Positions 26,454-36,174 of a DNA stretch of 64,000 nucleotides are shown here, piece after piece (position 1 is the stretch's first letter; every line of letters starts with the position of its first letter). The stretch spans positions 248,001 to 312,000 of the forward strand of contig JAUIJL010000004.1 of NCBI GenBank assembly GCA_030431255.1, given 5' to 3'. The position numbers and the translations under genes were made by a program. Below the pieces are notes generated by a model, which searched no databases, was not told where the DNA came from, and worked only from the letters and a program-made list of their open reading frames with translations. Source of the stretch: Thermoanaerobaculia bacterium (lineage in GTDB: Bacteria > Acidobacteriota > Thermoanaerobaculia > Multivoradales > J023).

Positions 26454-26644
26454 AGAATCTCTACGCTCCTTTCGGCAAGAGCTTGGCGCCGCTTGGACGG
26501 GTAGGAATAAACCTGGAACGACTCGGTGAGTCGTTCGTCACCGGACTCGGGCGGAATGCTGTCGTCAATAGCTCGTAGGGCGGACCGGGCGAATACCCGC
26601 TCCTCACCCACCAGGTCAGGCAGTCGAGGCTGCGATCCATTCAA
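26450..26644 (-). CDS. Possible small protein translationally coupled to rpoB (64 codons, TTG start)
   Basis: This open frame begins with TTG at 26644, has AAGGTGAG a few bases upstream, and its TGA overlaps the rpoB ATG as ATGA. The predicted product is hydrophilic, with [18 protein letters not shown] and [17 protein letters not shown] segments, and has no recognised domain. The overlap and ribosome-binding site are typical of a real coupled gene. Against it are the rare start codon, short length and lack of a known protein at this site. It could be a leader frame that controls rpoB translation, or chance. Confidence 0.3.
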   Translation of the reverse strand: MNGSQPRLPDLVGEERVFARSALRAIDDSIPPESGDERLTESFQVYSYPSKRRQALAERSVEIL

Positions 26645-26708
26645 GAGCTCACCTTCTTCGGGGGCGACTTTGCATGGAGCTGGCTATCGGCTTTCCAGAA
26701 TAGAAGAC

Positions 26709-26753
26709 ACCATGTCCCTCCCGCGGAATTTCCGCGGTTTTGAGGGACATGGT
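26709..26753 (-). promoter_or_regulatory. Large hairpin between rplL and rpoB, candidate attenuator or RNase III site
   Basis: A perfect 12-base inverted repeat (26709-26720 with 26742-26753, ACCATGTCCCTC) encloses a second perfect 8-base inverted repeat (26721-26728 with 26730-26737, CCGCGGAA). No U-run follows, so it is more likely an RNA-processing or stability element than a full terminator. Position after rplL and before rpoB matches the known control point of this operon in E. coli. Confidence 0.6.
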
Positions 26754-26780
26754 CGTTTCGGTGTCTCGCAATGCTCGAAA

Positions 26781-26807
26781 GAGACCGTCCCAGTGGAGGA
26801 CGGCCTC
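26781..26807 (-). promoter_or_regulatory. Second hairpin in the rplL-rpoB interval
   Basis: CCGTCC (26785-26790) pairs with GGACGG (26798-26803), extended by GAG and CTC after one mismatch. It lies between the larger bifurcated hairpin and the 9-base hairpin at 26820-26840. Confidence 0.4.
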
Positions 26808-26819
26808 ACAATACAGCTT

Positions 26820-26840
26820 ACCACCCTTGTCAAGGGTGGT
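26820..26840 (-). promoter_or_regulatory. Third hairpin directly after rplL
   Basis: ACCACCCTT (26820-26828) pairs perfectly with AAGGGTGGT (26832-26840) around a three-base loop. It lies about 40 bases after the rplL stop. No T-run follows on the minus strand, so I class it as a processing or attenuation element, not a terminator. Confidence 0.5.
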
Positions 26841-26880
26841 CGAGCCTGTATGAACAACCGAACGTTGAAGCAACGTCGAG

Positions 26881-27258
26881 TTACTTGAGCTCGACTTGAG
26901 CGCCAGCTTCTTCAAGCTGCTTCTTGATGTCTTCGGCCTCTTCTTTGGAGGCACCTTCTTTGATAGGGGACGGAACACCCTCGACCAGCTCTTTGGCCTC
27001 TTTGAGACCCAAGCTGGTGATCGCGCGGACCACTTTGATGACGTTGATTTTCTTGTCGCCGAACGAGGTCATCACTACGTCGAACTCGGTCTTCTCCTCA
27101 GCAGCAGCGTCGCCACCGCCACCGGCCGGGCCGGCAGCAACAGCAACCGCAGCGGCGGAAACGCCGTAGTGGTCTTCGAGGGCCTTGACGAGATTGTTCA
27201 GCTCGAGAACGGTCATCTCGTCGATTTGCTTGATGAAGTCTTCGGTCACGATGGCCAT
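26881..27258 (-). CDS. rplL: 50S ribosomal protein L7/L12
   Basis: L7/L12 dimers form the stalk that recruits translation GTPases. The 125-residue product begins [20 protein letters not shown] (dimerisation domain), has the Ala/Gly hinge near residues 34-53 and the C-terminal domain with [13 protein letters not shown] and [26 protein letters not shown] lies 9 bases before this ATG, so the upstream in-frame ATG at 27309 was rejected. Confidence 0.97.
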   Translation of the reverse strand: MAIVTEDFIKQIDEMTVLELNNLVKALEDHYGVSAAAVAVAAGPAGGGGDAAAEEKTEFDVVMTSFGDKKINVIKVVRAITSLGLKEAKELVEGVPSPIKEGASKEEAEDIKKQLEEAGAQVELK

Positions 27259-27375
27259 GTCTTCTACTCCTTGAAAGGCGGTCTTCGGAATCTTCTTGTC
27301 TCGTATCAATCTTGAAATCGGCGCAGGCCGACATTGCAGACGGTGTCAGGGTGCTTCGTGGGCCCGAGCTGCGGC

Positions 27376-27897
27376 TCAGCCGTCCTTCTGTTGCGCGATC
27401 TGGTCGAGCACTACCACGAATCCCTTCGGAATCGCGGCCAGAGTGCGGACCATGTTGGTGATCGGCGATTGGAGGAGGAACACCAGCTTGGCGATGAGCT
27501 CTTCACGGCTCGGCAGGTTGGCGATATCTTCGAGATCGTCGGGGCTGACGGGCTTGCCGTCGACCAAACCGCCTTTGAACTCGATGACCGGAGCTTCCTT
27601 GCGGAAGGTGGTCAACGCCTTGGCCAGGGCCACCGGATCGTCTCCGATGTAGGCCACTGCCGTGGGGCCTTTGAACTCGTCCTTGAAGTGCTCGAGGCCT
27701 TTGCCCTCGACCGCGCGCAGAGCCAAGGTGTTCTTCACCACCTCGTACTTGCCGCCACTTTCGCGGATTTTGTCCCGAAGCTCCGTCACCTGAGGCACCG
27801 TGATGCCCTTGAAGCTGACCAAGAAGGCGTGAGGCGCTGAGGCCATACCATCCTGATAGCTCTCGATGGTCGCTTGCTTTTCGCTTCTAGTTGCCAT
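27376..27897 (-). CDS. rplJ: 50S ribosomal protein L10
   Basis: L10 anchors L7/L12 to 23S rRNA. The 173-residue product has the N-terminal RNA-binding domain with [23 protein letters not shown] and [15 protein letters not shown] variants and a C-terminal helix for L12 dimers. Its ATG is only 4 bases from the rplA stop, with the GGAGG site inside rplA, so there is no space for the leader to which L10-L12 binds in E. coli. Confidence 0.96.
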   Translation of the reverse strand: MATRSEKQATIESYQDGMASAPHAFLVSFKGITVPQVTELRDKIRESGGKYEVVKNTLALRAVEGKGLEHFKDEFKGPTAVAYIGDDPVALAKALTTFRKEAPVIEFKGGLVDGKPVSPDDLEDIANLPSREELIAKLVFLLQSPITNMVRTLAAIPKGFVVVLDQIAQQKDG

Positions 27898-27901
27898 GGT
27901 G

Positions 27902-28603
27902 CTATGCCTCCAGGCTCTGTAGGACAGTCTCGTCCAACTTGAGACCCGGCCCCATCGTCGAGGATAGGCTCATGCCCTGGACATATTTGCCTTTGGCCGC
28001 AGCGGGCTTCGCACGGATAACCGCTTGCATCAAGCTCACGGTGTTGGCTTGGAGCTTGTCCGTATCGAAGGAAAGCTTGCCCAAAGGCGCGTGGAGGATA
28101 CCGGCCTTGTCGACCCGGAATTCCACCTTACCGGCCTTGATGTCGTTGATCGCCTTGGTGACGTCCATGGTCACGGTGCCCGATTTCGGATTGGGCATCA
28201 AACCACGGGGACCAAGCACTCGACCTAGTCGACCGACCACCCGCATCATGTCGGGGGTCGCGATAACCGCATCAAAGTCGACCCAGCCACCTTGGATCTT
28301 TTGCGCCAGCTCGTCTCCGCCCACATGATCCGCGCCCGCGTCTTCCGCTTCTTTGATCTTCTCGCCACTGGCGAAAACCAAGATGCGAACCGTGCGGCCC
28401 GTGCCATGGGGAAGAACGACCGTCCCGCGAACCATCTGGTCGGCGTGCTTGGGATCGACACCCAAGCTGAGCGCGATCTCCAAGGTCTGGTCGAATTTGG
28501 TGAAGCTGACGTCCTTCAGCAGCTCGATCGCTTCCGTGAGCTCGTAGGGACGGGCTTCGACCTTTTCGGCTATCTTGCGATGATTTTTTGTTTTCCTAGC
28601 CAT
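27902..28603 (-). CDS. rplA: 50S ribosomal protein L1
   Basis: L1 forms the mobile stalk near the E site and can repress its own mRNA. The 233-residue product has the two-domain L1 fold, with [24 protein letters not shown] at about residues 45-68 and [21 protein letters not shown] in the middle. Length is typical. It lies 15 bases after rplK and 4 bases before rplJ. Confidence 0.97.
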   Translation of the reverse strand: MARKTKNHRKIAEKVEARPYELTEAIELLKDVSFTKFDQTLEIALSLGVDPKHADQMVRGTVVLPHGTGRTVRILVFASGEKIKEAEDAGADHVGGDELAQKIQGGWVDFDAVIATPDMMRVVGRLGRVLGPRGLMPNPKSGTVTMDVTKAINDIKAGKVEFRVDKAGILHAPLGKLSFDTDKLQANTVSLMQAVIRAKPAAAKGKYVQGMSLSSTMGPGLKLDETVLQSLEA

Positions 28604-28618
28604 ACCAAACCTCCCCGA

Positions 28619-29044
28619 TCAGCCCTCGACCTCTAGACCCATGGAACGAGCCGTTCCAGCGATGGTCCGCATCGCGGCTTCGACAGAAGCAGCGTTGAGA
28701 TCGGGCATTTTGGTCTTGGCGATCTCTTCGACTTGCGCGGACGTCACCTTTCCCACCTTGTCTCGGTTGGGAACTCCGGATCCTTTTTGGAGCCCGGCTG
28801 CTTTCAACAACAAAACGGCCGCAGGCGGCGTCTTGGTGATGAAAGAGTAGGTGCGATCTGCGTAGACGGTGATGACCACCGGGATGATCGTGCCCATATG
28901 CTCCTGGGTACGAGCGTTGAAGGCCTTGCAGAAGTCCATAATGTTGACTCCTGCTTGACCCAATGCCGGACCCACGGGCGGGGCAGGGGTTGCTTGGCCG
29001 CCGGGAATCTGCAACTTGATTTGTCCGACGACTTTCTTTGCCAT
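28619..29044 (-). CDS. rplK: 50S ribosomal protein L11
   Basis: L11 lies in the GTPase-associated centre and is needed for RelA activation in other bacteria. The 141-residue product has the Pro-rich N-terminus [27 protein letters not shown] and the RNA-binding C-terminal domain ending [15 protein letters not shown]. It lies 66 bases after nusG. Confidence 0.97.
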   Translation of the reverse strand: MAKKVVGQIKLQIPGGQATPAPPVGPALGQAGVNIMDFCKAFNARTQEHMGTIIPVVITVYADRTYSFITKTPPAAVLLLKAAGLQKGSGVPNRDKVGKVTSAQVEEIAKTKMPDLNAASVEAAMRTIAGTARSMGLEVEG

Positions 29045-29110
29045 GTATTGCCTCTCTCGGTACAGACGGAGAACTCGGATAGACCGGATCTCCTCCCGTT
29101 AGAGCTCTGG

Positions 29111-29644
29111 TCAGAGCTTCTCGACTTGAAGGAAGTTCAGCTCGACCGGCGTCTGGCGTCCGAAGATCGTGACCATCACTTTCAGCGTATCGCGGTCGAG
29201 ATTGACCTCTTCCACGACACCGGTAAAGTTGCTGAAAGGACCGTCGATGATCTTGACCGGCTCACCTTTCTCAAACACGTACTTGGGTTTAGGCTTCTCC
29301 TTGGTCGAGGTCACCTGATCGAGGATTCGATCCACGTCCTCTTGGGTCAAAGGAGTCGGCTTCTTCCCTGTTCCTACGAAACCCGTGACCTTGGGTGTGT
29401 TCTTCACCACGTGCCAGGCCGGGTCGGACATTTCCATTTCGACGAGGATGTAACCGGGAAAGAATTTGCGCTGGGTTTCACGCTTCTTCCCGCCCTTCAG
29501 CTCGACGATGGTCTCGGTCGGAATCCGCACCTCGCCAAAGGCATCAGCCATGTCCAACGCTTCAGCTCTTTGCTTGAGCGTCTCACCTACCCGCTCCTCG
29601 AAGCCGGAATAGGTGTGGACGATGTACCATTGCTTGGCGGACAT
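29111..29644 (-). CDS. nusG: Transcription termination/antitermination factor NusG
   Basis: NusG bridges RNA polymerase with Rho or the ribosome. The 177-residue product starts MSAKQWYIVHTYSGFEERV, has the NGN domain with KFFPGYILVEMEM and a C-terminal KOW domain with GEPVKIIDGPFSNFTGVVEEV. An upstream in-frame ATG at 29797 would overlap secE fully and was rejected. The ATG shares one base with the secE TAA stop. Confidence 0.96.
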   Translation of the reverse strand: MSAKQWYIVHTYSGFEERVGETLKQRAEALDMADAFGEVRIPTETIVELKGGKKRETQRKFFPGYILVEMEMSDPAWHVVKNTPKVTGFVGTGKKPTPLTQEDVDRILDQVTSTKEKPKPKYVFEKGEPVKIIDGPFSNFTGVVEEVNLDRDTLKVMVTIFGRQTPVELNFLQVEKL

Positions 29645-29850
29645 TACAGACCCAAAACCTGGAACAGCTTCTCGTAGGTCCACTGGATGACTGCATCCGC
29701 CAACCAGAGGTAGATCGCGAAAATGAAGCTGGTCACCACCACTACGATCGTGGTCTGAGTGACCTCTTGTGCATTCGGAGTGGTGACTTTCTTCCACTCG
29801 GCTTTCACCTCGGGAAGAAACTCGTTGAAGAAGTACTTGATCTTTTCCAT
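29644..29850 (-). CDS. secE: Preprotein translocase subunit SecE
   Basis: SecE clamps SecY in the translocon. The 68-residue product starts MEKIKYFFNEFLPEVKAEWKKVT, has the conserved amphipathic helix followed by one membrane segment TTIVVVVTSFIFAIYLWLAD. An upstream ATG at 29904 would run into tRNA-Trp and was rejected. Short one-membrane SecE is usual outside enterobacteria. Confidence 0.93.
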   Translation of the reverse strand: MEKIKYFFNEFLPEVKAEWKKVTTPNAQEVTQTTIVVVVTSFIFAIYLWLADAVIQWTYEKLFQVLGL

Positions 29851-29874
29851 CGGACCTACTTCATAAGTCGAAAT

Positions 29875-29950
29875 TGGCACGGCAGGAGGGACTTGAACCC
29901 CCAACCGCCGGTTTTGGAGACCGGTGCTCTACCAATTGAGCTACTGCCGT
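29875..29950 (-). tRNA. tRNA-Trp (anticodon CCA)
   Basis: A 7-base acceptor stem (ACGGCAG with CTGCCGT), D arm GCTC/GAGC, anticodon stem CCGGT/ACCGG with loop CTCCAAA and a T arm with TTCAAGT are all present. The anticodon is CCA. Discriminator G and an encoded CCA tail follow. It lies between tuf and secE, as in many other bacteria. Confidence 0.97.
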
Positions 29951-30056
29951 GCATAAACTCGGGATGCCCGAAGGTCCTTTGGGGGCCCTCGGGCACCGCG
30001 CCGACCGCGTCCAAATCGCGGCGGCTAACGGATGATCGTTTGACGAGGCTTACGCC

Positions 30057-31241
<1,185 letters not shown>

Positions 31242-31341
31242 GACCTTCAGACGCCTCCTCGAGAGCGGCACCACATGTGACAGGTTTCGCTCGGGATGGT
31301 GTTCTAAACACGGTTCCTAGGTAGATCGACCTAGAGTTTCA

Positions 31342-31416
<75 letters not shown>

Positions 31417-31643
31417 TTGAAACTTGACACCTCTTCGGCGAGCGGCGAATCGCCGGCGCCGAAAAATTCTTTCATGATCGCGAGCTTTGCGAGGTGTCGG
31501 GCTGGGCCGGCACCTGGGCAATCACAAACCCAGTGGGCTCACAAAGTCGCAGCTATGCAGAGGGCGGCGACCCTAACAGAGAGCGCCACACATGTCTACG
31601 GTGAGCCGGCGACCTTGAACGGCTCGCTTTGTACTCACAAAGA

Positions 31644-31718
31644 TGGAGCGGGAGACGGGATTCGAACCCGCGACCAACAGCTTGGAAGGCTGTGACTCTA
31701 CCCCTGAGTTACTCCCGC
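31644..31718 (-). tRNA. tRNA-Gly (anticodon TCC)
   Basis: Acceptor GCGGGAG pairs with CTCCCGC. Anticodon stem ACAGC/GCTGT surrounds loop CTTCCAA, so the anticodon is TCC. The T arm has TTCGAAT and the CCA tail is encoded. Confidence 0.97.
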
Positions 31719-31770
31719 ATTTCGGCTGAGCGACTCAACCGCTTACGGCCTTCGGCCGCTCGAATATTGA

Positions 31771-31856
31771 TGGTGGAGGCGGGTGGATTCGAACCACCGT
31801 ACGCATTCGCGGGCAGATTTACAGTCTGCTGCCTTTGTCCACTCGGCCACACCTCC
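31771..31856 (-). tRNA. tRNA-Tyr (anticodon GTA)
   Basis: This is an 86-base class II tRNA with a long variable arm. Acceptor GGAGGTG pairs with CGCCTCC (one G-U). Anticodon stem GCAGA/TCTGC surrounds loop CTGTAAA, so the anticodon is GTA. The CCA tail is encoded. Confidence 0.97.
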
Positions 31857-31894
31857 ACGAAATCTTCCCTTGGGGCCGGAACCTCATCTGCTGA

Positions 31895-31970
<76 letters not shown>

Positions 31971-32052
31971 GAGTCCGTCGATAAGGCGTTGCCACCTGGA
32001 TTTTTCGCGGTCGCACCTGTCACGCTGCCATGCAGCGTCCGGCGGAGGACGG

Positions 32053-32081
32053 ATTGTAACCAGCTTGCCTTGGGGACGCAA
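32053..32081 (-). promoter_or_regulatory. Promoter of the tRNA-tuf-secE-nusG-rpl-rpoBC operon
   Basis: On the minus strand the -35 box TTGCGT (32076-32081) and -10 box TACAAT (32053-32058) are 17 bases apart. The bases after the -10 are GC-rich, as seen at stringently controlled stable-RNA promoters. It lies about 80 bases before tRNA-Thr(TGT) and after the end of rlmB. Confidence 0.6.
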
Positions 32082-32130
32082 GGCGTTTTTCGATCTTTTT
32101 TTGCCGGTCGATTCTTTGAAGGCGAGTCCG

Positions 32131-32862
32131 CTATTCAGACTCCGTATAACGCTGACGTACCGCTTCGTAGAGCAAGGCAGCGGCAGCGGTGGCTAGGTTC
32201 AAAGAGCCGACTCGACCGCGCATCGGCAAGCCTATGAGCTCGTCACAGCTCTTGCGGGTTCGAGCGCGCAGGCCGCTGGATTCCCCGCCCACACAAAGCA
32301 AAACCTTGCCCGTGAGATCGATCTCCCACGGAGGCTTACCTTCCGCGTCAGCCCCATAAACCCAATAGCCGTCCGCTTTCAGGCGCTCAATCTCAAGAGC
32401 CGAGTTGGTGATTCGCTCAAAGGGCTGCCATTCCGCGGCCCCGGCGGACGTTTTGATCGCGCCGGCGGTCAGCGGCGCGGAGCCGCGATCTCTAATCATC
32501 ACATTGCCCACGCCTGCGCCTTCGCAAACCCTTAGCAGGGCTCCCAGATTTCGGGCGTCCTGAATGTCCTCGACCAGGACTACCAGCTCAGGGTCCGGTC
32601 CGCCTGAAATCGCCGACGCCGCTCCCTCCGCCGTAGCGACAAAACCGTTGTGGGCCTGGCCATTCGCCAGCTGGTCCAATTGGGCGCCGGTCGTTGCGCG
32701 AAATGAGACGCGGTTTCGTCCGCACAGGCCTTCGATTTCGGAACGACGCTTGCCGGGTTTGGCGCTGCAGGCGACCTCCAGCACTTCCTTCGGACGATGC
32801 CGCAACAGCTCCCGTACCGGGTGGAACCCGAAGATCTTTCGACGATTCACGAAATCCGACAT
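32131..32862 (-). CDS. rlmB: TrmH-family RNA 2'-O-methyltransferase, likely RlmB
   Basis: This is a SPOUT-fold methyltransferase, likely modifying a 23S rRNA guanosine ribose, though a tRNA target cannot be excluded. The 243-residue product has an N-terminal substrate-binding domain starting GFHPVRELLR. The three SPOUT motifs are DARNLGALLRVCEGAGV, GGESSGLR and GSLNLATAAAALLYE. Length and the N-terminal domain favour RlmB over TrmH. It lies 20 bases after frr. Confidence 0.85.
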   Translation of the reverse strand: MSDFVNRRKIFGFHPVRELLRHRPKEVLEVACSAKPGKRRSEIEGLCGRNRVSFRATTGAQLDQLANGQAHNGFVATAEGAASAISGGPDPELVVLVEDIQDARNLGALLRVCEGAGVGNVMIRDRGSAPLTAGAIKTSAGAAEWQPFERITNSALEIERLKADGYWVYGADAEGKPPWEIDLTGKVLLCVGGESSGLRARTRKSCDELIGLPMRGRVGSLNLATAAAALLYEAVRQRYTESE

Positions 32863-32882
32863 AGGAAGAGTATCTAAGGTCG

Positions 32883-33437
32883 TCAGACCTCCATGATGTC
32901 CTTTTCTTTGGTTTCCAGAACGCTGTTGATCTCCCCGATGTATTGATCGTGCAGCTTCTGAATCTCATCGAATCCGCGATGCTCGTCGTCCTGGCTGATT
33001 TCCTTCTCTTTTTCCATCTTCTTTAGCTGGTCGTTGCCGTCGCGACGGGCTTGACGAACTCCATTGCGGCTGCTCTCCGCGATGTCGTGGGCCTTGCGGG
33101 CCATCTCCTTGCGCCGATCTTCGGTCAACATCGGTATCGGAATGCGCACCAGCTTGCCGTCGTTGGATGGATTAAGACCCAATCCCGAGGTCTGGATAGC
33201 TTTCTCGATCGGGCCGATCATGCTCGCTTCCCAAGGTTGGGCAGTGATCATATGGGCGTCTGCGACCGAGAGATTCGCAACCTGATTGAGTGGGGTCGGC
33301 GTGCCGTAATACTCGACTTGAACACCGTCGAGGATGGCGATCGAGGCCCGCCCCGTGCGCAAGGTCTTGAGCTCGTGGTGGAGATGCTCAACAGCCTTCT
33401 TCATATGATCCTCAACGTCGCGAAAGACCTCTTTCAT
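32883..33437 (-). CDS. frr: Ribosome recycling factor
   Basis: RRF splits post-termination ribosomes with EF-G. The 184-residue product begins MKEVFRDVEDHMKKAVEHL and has the characteristic LRTGRASIAILDGVQVEYYG hinge region and RVPIPMLTEDRRKEM-like segment (here VRIPIPMLTEDRRKEM). An ATG at 33455 was rejected because AAGGAG lies 8 bases before the chosen start. The long three-helix domain is mostly charged. Confidence 0.96.
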   Translation of the reverse strand: MKEVFRDVEDHMKKAVEHLHHELKTLRTGRASIAILDGVQVEYYGTPTPLNQVANLSVADAHMITAQPWEASMIGPIEKAIQTSGLGLNPSNDGKLVRIPIPMLTEDRRKEMARKAHDIAESSRNGVRQARRDGNDQLKKMEKEKEISQDDEHRGFDEIQKLHDQYIGEINSVLETKEKDIMEV

Positions 33438-33516
33438 AACAACTCCTTGAAGCAAATCGTTCGACTGGAAAAGCTGTCGAGACTCTATTTTCGGGAAAGG
33501 TGTCGCCGATCTGCGA

Positions 33517-33546
33517 ATCCTCTCCCGCTTGAGCCCCGACTGTCAA
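33517..33546 (-). promoter_or_regulatory. Possible extra promoter before frr
   Basis: A perfect -35 box TTGACA (33541-33546) lies on the minus strand just after the pyrH terminator. The best -10 match at 18 bases is GAGGAT, which is weak. The placement could supply frr and rlmB independently of the terminator. Confidence 0.35.
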
Positions 33547-33563
33547 CGGAGCCGAATCCCGGC

Positions 33564-33599
33564 AAAAACCCGAAAGGCGACGGGCCCATGCCCGTCGCC
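33564..33599 (-). terminator. Terminator or attenuator after pyrH
   Basis: A perfect 10-base stem (33576-33585 with 33590-33599, GGCGACGGGC) with a four-base loop is followed on the minus strand by TTTCGGGTTTTT. The U-run is interrupted, so readthrough into frr is likely. Confidence 0.7.
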
Positions 33600-33629
33600 C
33601 AATCGGTCAGCTTGCCACAGGTCCCGGGA

Positions 33630-34361
33630 TCAATCGCGAACGCAGGAACCGACCTTTTCTCCGTGTAGCACCCGCAGAATGTTGCCTTTGATCGCCAGGT
33701 CGAAGAGTTGGATCGGAATCTTGTTCTCTCGACAAAGGCTGATGGCAGCGGCATCCATGAACTGGAGGTTCTGCTCCAGCACCTGCTGATAAGTCACTTC
33801 CGGCAGAAGCTTCGCGTCGGGTTCCTTCATCGGATCCGCGCTGTAGATTCCCGTGACCTTCGTGGCTTTGAGCAGCACCTCCGCCTTCACCTCACTGGCC
33901 CGAAGAGCGGCGGCGCTATCCGTGGTGAAAAACGGATTTCCCGTTCCCGCACCAAAAATCACCACCCGTCCTCGTTCTAGATGCCGGATGGCGCGACGGC
34001 GGATATAGGACTCTGCCACCTCTTTGATCTCGATCGCGGTCTGCACCCGCGTCACCACCTTGCGACGCTCTAATGCATCTTGAAGCGCCAAGGCATTGAT
34101 CACCGTCGCCAACATACCCATGTGGTCGCCGGTGACACGATCCATGCCTTGCTTCGCCACCGCCAAGCCTCTGACGATGTTGCCGCCGCCGATCACCACC
34201 GACAGCTGCACGCCGAGCCTATAGACCTCTTGCAGCTCGTCGGCAATTTGATCGACCACGGACTCGTCGAGACCGAAGCCTTTGTCGCCCATCAGGGCTT
34301 CACCGGAGAGCTTCAGCAGAACCCGGCGGTAGGCGAGATCACCGCTCATGGGCCGGCTCAC
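33630..34361 (-). CDS. pyrH: UMP kinase
   Basis: UMP kinase makes UDP in pyrimidine synthesis and in bacteria is a hexamer of the amino-acid-kinase fold. The 243-residue product has [12 protein letters not shown] near residue 15, the [11 protein letters not shown] loop, and the C-terminal [14 protein letters not shown]. An internal ATG at codon 5 is possible. The start overlaps the tsf stop by 4 bases. Confidence 0.95.
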   Translation of the reverse strand: MSRPMSGDLAYRRVLLKLSGEALMGDKGFGLDESVVDQIADELQEVYRLGVQLSVVIGGGNIVRGLAVAKQGMDRVTGDHMGMLATVINALALQDALERRKVVTRVQTAIEIKEVAESYIRRRAIRHLERGRVVIFGAGTGNPFFTTDSAAALRASEVKAEVLLKATKVTGIYSADPMKEPDAKLLPEVTYQQVLEQNLQFMDAAAISLCRENKIPIQLFDLAIKGNILRVLHGEKVGSCVRD

Positions 34362-35011
34362 TTACCGCTGACCGCTTGCGCCACCTCAGCGGCAAAGTCT
34401 TCCTGCTTCTTCTCGATACCTTCGCCGAGCTTGAAGCGAGCGAATCGCCGCACTTGAATGTTCTCGCCGATTTTCGCCACCTTCTCGGTGATCATCTGCT
34501 GAACGGTCTTATCGGTCTCTTTGATGAACGGCTGCTCCAACAAGCAGTGCTCAGAGTAGTACTTCTCAATTTTGCCCTTGACGATGTTGGGAATGATCTT
34601 CTCGGGCTTGCCCTCTTGACGCATCTGCTCGGCATAGATCTCCGCCTCTTTGTCGAGCACGCCTTGGGTGACTTCCTCACGGCGCACGAAGCGCGGGTCG
34701 GCGGCCGCCACATGCATAGCGATGTCCTTCACCAGGCTCTGGAAATCCTCGGTCCGAGCAACGAAATCGGTCTCGCAGTTCACCTCCACCAAAACACCGA
34801 TCGAGCCGTTGCCGTGAATGTAGGAACCCACGGTACCTTCGGCCGCCACACGACCGGCCTTCTTCTCAGCCGCGGCAAGACCTTTCTTGCGCAAGAGCTC
34901 GACCGCCTTGTTCATGTCGCCTTCGGCTTCCTGCAACATTTTCTTGCAGTCCATCATTCCGGCGCTGGTGCGCTCCCGAAGCTCCTTCACCATTTGAGCG
35001 GTGATTTGCAT
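34358..35011 (-). CDS. tsf: Elongation factor Ts
   Basis: EF-Ts recharges EF-Tu with GTP. The 217-residue product starts [26 protein letters not shown] and has a UBA-like N-terminal domain and the core CETDFVART. It is of the short type, with a single dimerisation region. AAGGAG lies 8 bases before this ATG, and upstream in-frame ATGs up to 35278 were rejected. Confidence 0.95.
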   Translation of the reverse strand: MQITAQMVKELRERTSAGMMDCKKMLQEAEGDMNKAVELLRKKGLAAAEKKAGRVAAEGTVGSYIHGNGSIGVLVEVNCETDFVARTEDFQSLVKDIAMHVAAADPRFVRREEVTQGVLDKEAEIYAEQMRQEGKPEKIIPNIVKGKIEKYYSEHCLLEQPFIKETDKTVQQMITEKVAKIGENIQVRRFARFKLGEGIEKKQEDFAAEVAQAVSGK

Positions 35012-35321
35012 ATCTATCTCCTTATCGGACTGTGTTCTTTTCAGACTGTGTTTTTTATCGAGCTGCGCTCGTTGGATTCGAACCACCAATTCTTGTTGCA
35101 TCGGCTTGGGCTCGATGCGTAGCCCCTCAACGCACTGCGAGTAGTGGGTGAGCAGTGGCGGGCCGACACAGCCGCGCATCGGTCGCCCTGCGGGTACCCG
35201 CAATAATTCGCCGGGTTTGATCTGCCTAATATGCAAAGAGGCCAGACCGAGTTTCCAGCCGGTCTGACCTCTTCCCAAACGGCCTTGTGGCCGATCGATT
35301 CGAAAGCTGCTCCTGGGCCGC
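35012..35321. other. Gene-free rpsB-tsf interval
   Basis: These 310 bases hold a long hairpin at 35236-35273 and a short direct repeat of AACACAGTC about 20 to 45 bases before tsf. An isolated sequence resembling a tRNA T arm lies near 35080 but no tRNA can be folded around it. I see no gene here. An rpsB-tsf attenuator is known in E. coli, so the hairpin may act the same way. Confidence 0.5.
35236..35273 (-). terminator. Hairpin attenuator between rpsB and tsf
   Basis: AAGAGGTCAGACCG pairs with CGGTCTGGCCTCTT on the minus strand over 14 bases with one G-U pair. It is followed by TTTGCATATT, a weak U-run. It lies about 50 bases after the rpsB stop. Partial termination would lower tsf relative to rpsB. 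Confidence 0.6.
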
Positions 35322-36161
35322 TTATTCCGATGCTTCAGCGGTCTCTTCAGCCGCTGCCGCGGGGGCTTCTTCGGCTTTTGGAGCCGCCTCGGGCTCAGCG
35401 GTCTCGGCTTCGGCCGCTGGAGCTGCCTCCGCCTTCGCGGCGGGAGCGGCGTCCTTTGCGGCGATCATCTGATCTTCCTGCAGCTTGCCGGCACCGGCAA
35501 GGTAGGCATCAGCGATCTTGCGGGAGAACAAGCGAATGGTGCGAATCGCGTCATCATTGCCCGGAATCACGTAGTCCACGAGCTCCGGATCGCAGTTCGT
35601 ATCCACGATGGCGATGACCGGAATACCGAGCTTGTTGGCCTCGGCGACCGCGATCGATTCCCGCTTCGGATCGACGATGAAGATCGCATCCGGCAAGCCG
35701 CCCATATCCCGGATACCCGAGAGGTTGCGGTCCAGCTTGATGCGCTCGCGATCCAGGCGCAACCGCTCTTTCTTGATCAAGGGCGTGGACTCGTCGTCCA
35801 GCTTCCCTTCGATCTCTTTCAAGCGGTCGACCGAGTTGCGGATCGTCACGTAGTTGGTCAGCGTGCCTCCCAACCAACGATGCGTCACGTAGTACTGGCC
35901 GCACCGACGAGCTTCTTGGGCAATGGCCTCTTGGGCTTGGCGCTTGGTGCCCACGAAGAGCAAACGACGGCCGTCACGCCCGAGGCGGAACACGAAATCT
36001 GCAGCTTCATGGAAGCGACGCAAGGTCTTCTGCAGGTCGATGATGTAAATCCCGTTGCGTTTTCCGAAGATGTATCGACGCATCTTCGGGTTCCAACGAC
36101 GGGTCTGATGTCCGAAGTGAACACCTGCTTCGAGCAGGTCGCGCATCCTGAGCTCAACCAC
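35322..36161 (-). CDS. rpsB: 30S ribosomal protein S2
   Basis: S2 binds between the 30S head and body and is needed for S1 binding. The 279-residue product is best started at GTG 36161, which has AAGGGAG 8 bases upstream and gives the family start (M)[18 protein letters not shown]. Ordinary S2 core follows, with [13 protein letters not shown]. The last 45 residues are an Ala/Glu/Pro low-complexity tail. A longer in-frame ATG at 36209 would overlap rpsI and was rejected. Confidence 0.93.
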   Translation of the reverse strand: MVELRMRDLLEAGVHFGHQTRRWNPKMRRYIFGKRNGIYIIDLQKTLRRFHEAADFVFRLGRDGRRLLFVGTKRQAQEAIAQEARRCGQYYVTHRWLGGTLTNYVTIRNSVDRLKEIEGKLDDESTPLIKKERLRLDRERIKLDRNLSGIRDMGGLPDAIFIVDPKRESIAVAEANKLGIPVIAIVDTNCDPELVDYVIPGNDDAIRTIRLFSRKIADAYLAGAGKLQEDQMIAAKDAAPAAKAEAAPAAEAETAEPEAAPKAEEAPAAAAEETAEASE

Positions 36162-36174
36162 GGTTCTATCTCCC

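Larger units (their letters stand above)
26454..26880. other. Long rplL-rpoB intergenic region with stacked hairpins
   Basis: These 427 bases hold three strong inverted repeats at 26709-26840 and the possible 64-codon frame at 26450-26644. In E. coli the equivalent interval carries a partial terminator and an RNase III cleavage site that set the ratio of ribosomal protein to polymerase. A similar role here is inference from position and structure. Confidence 0.5.

Noticed and set aside
31262-31310. A stretch near tuf copy 2 that looks a little like part of 5S rRNA (CGCTCGGGATGGTGTTC)
   Set aside because: Only about 100 bases separate tuf from the tRNA, no 5S fold can be formed, and no 16S or 23S is nearby.
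35070-35100. T-arm-like sequence in the rpsB-tsf interval
   Set aside because: The stem has a mismatch and no acceptor, D or anticodon arms can be found around it, so it is not a tRNA or clear tRNA relic.
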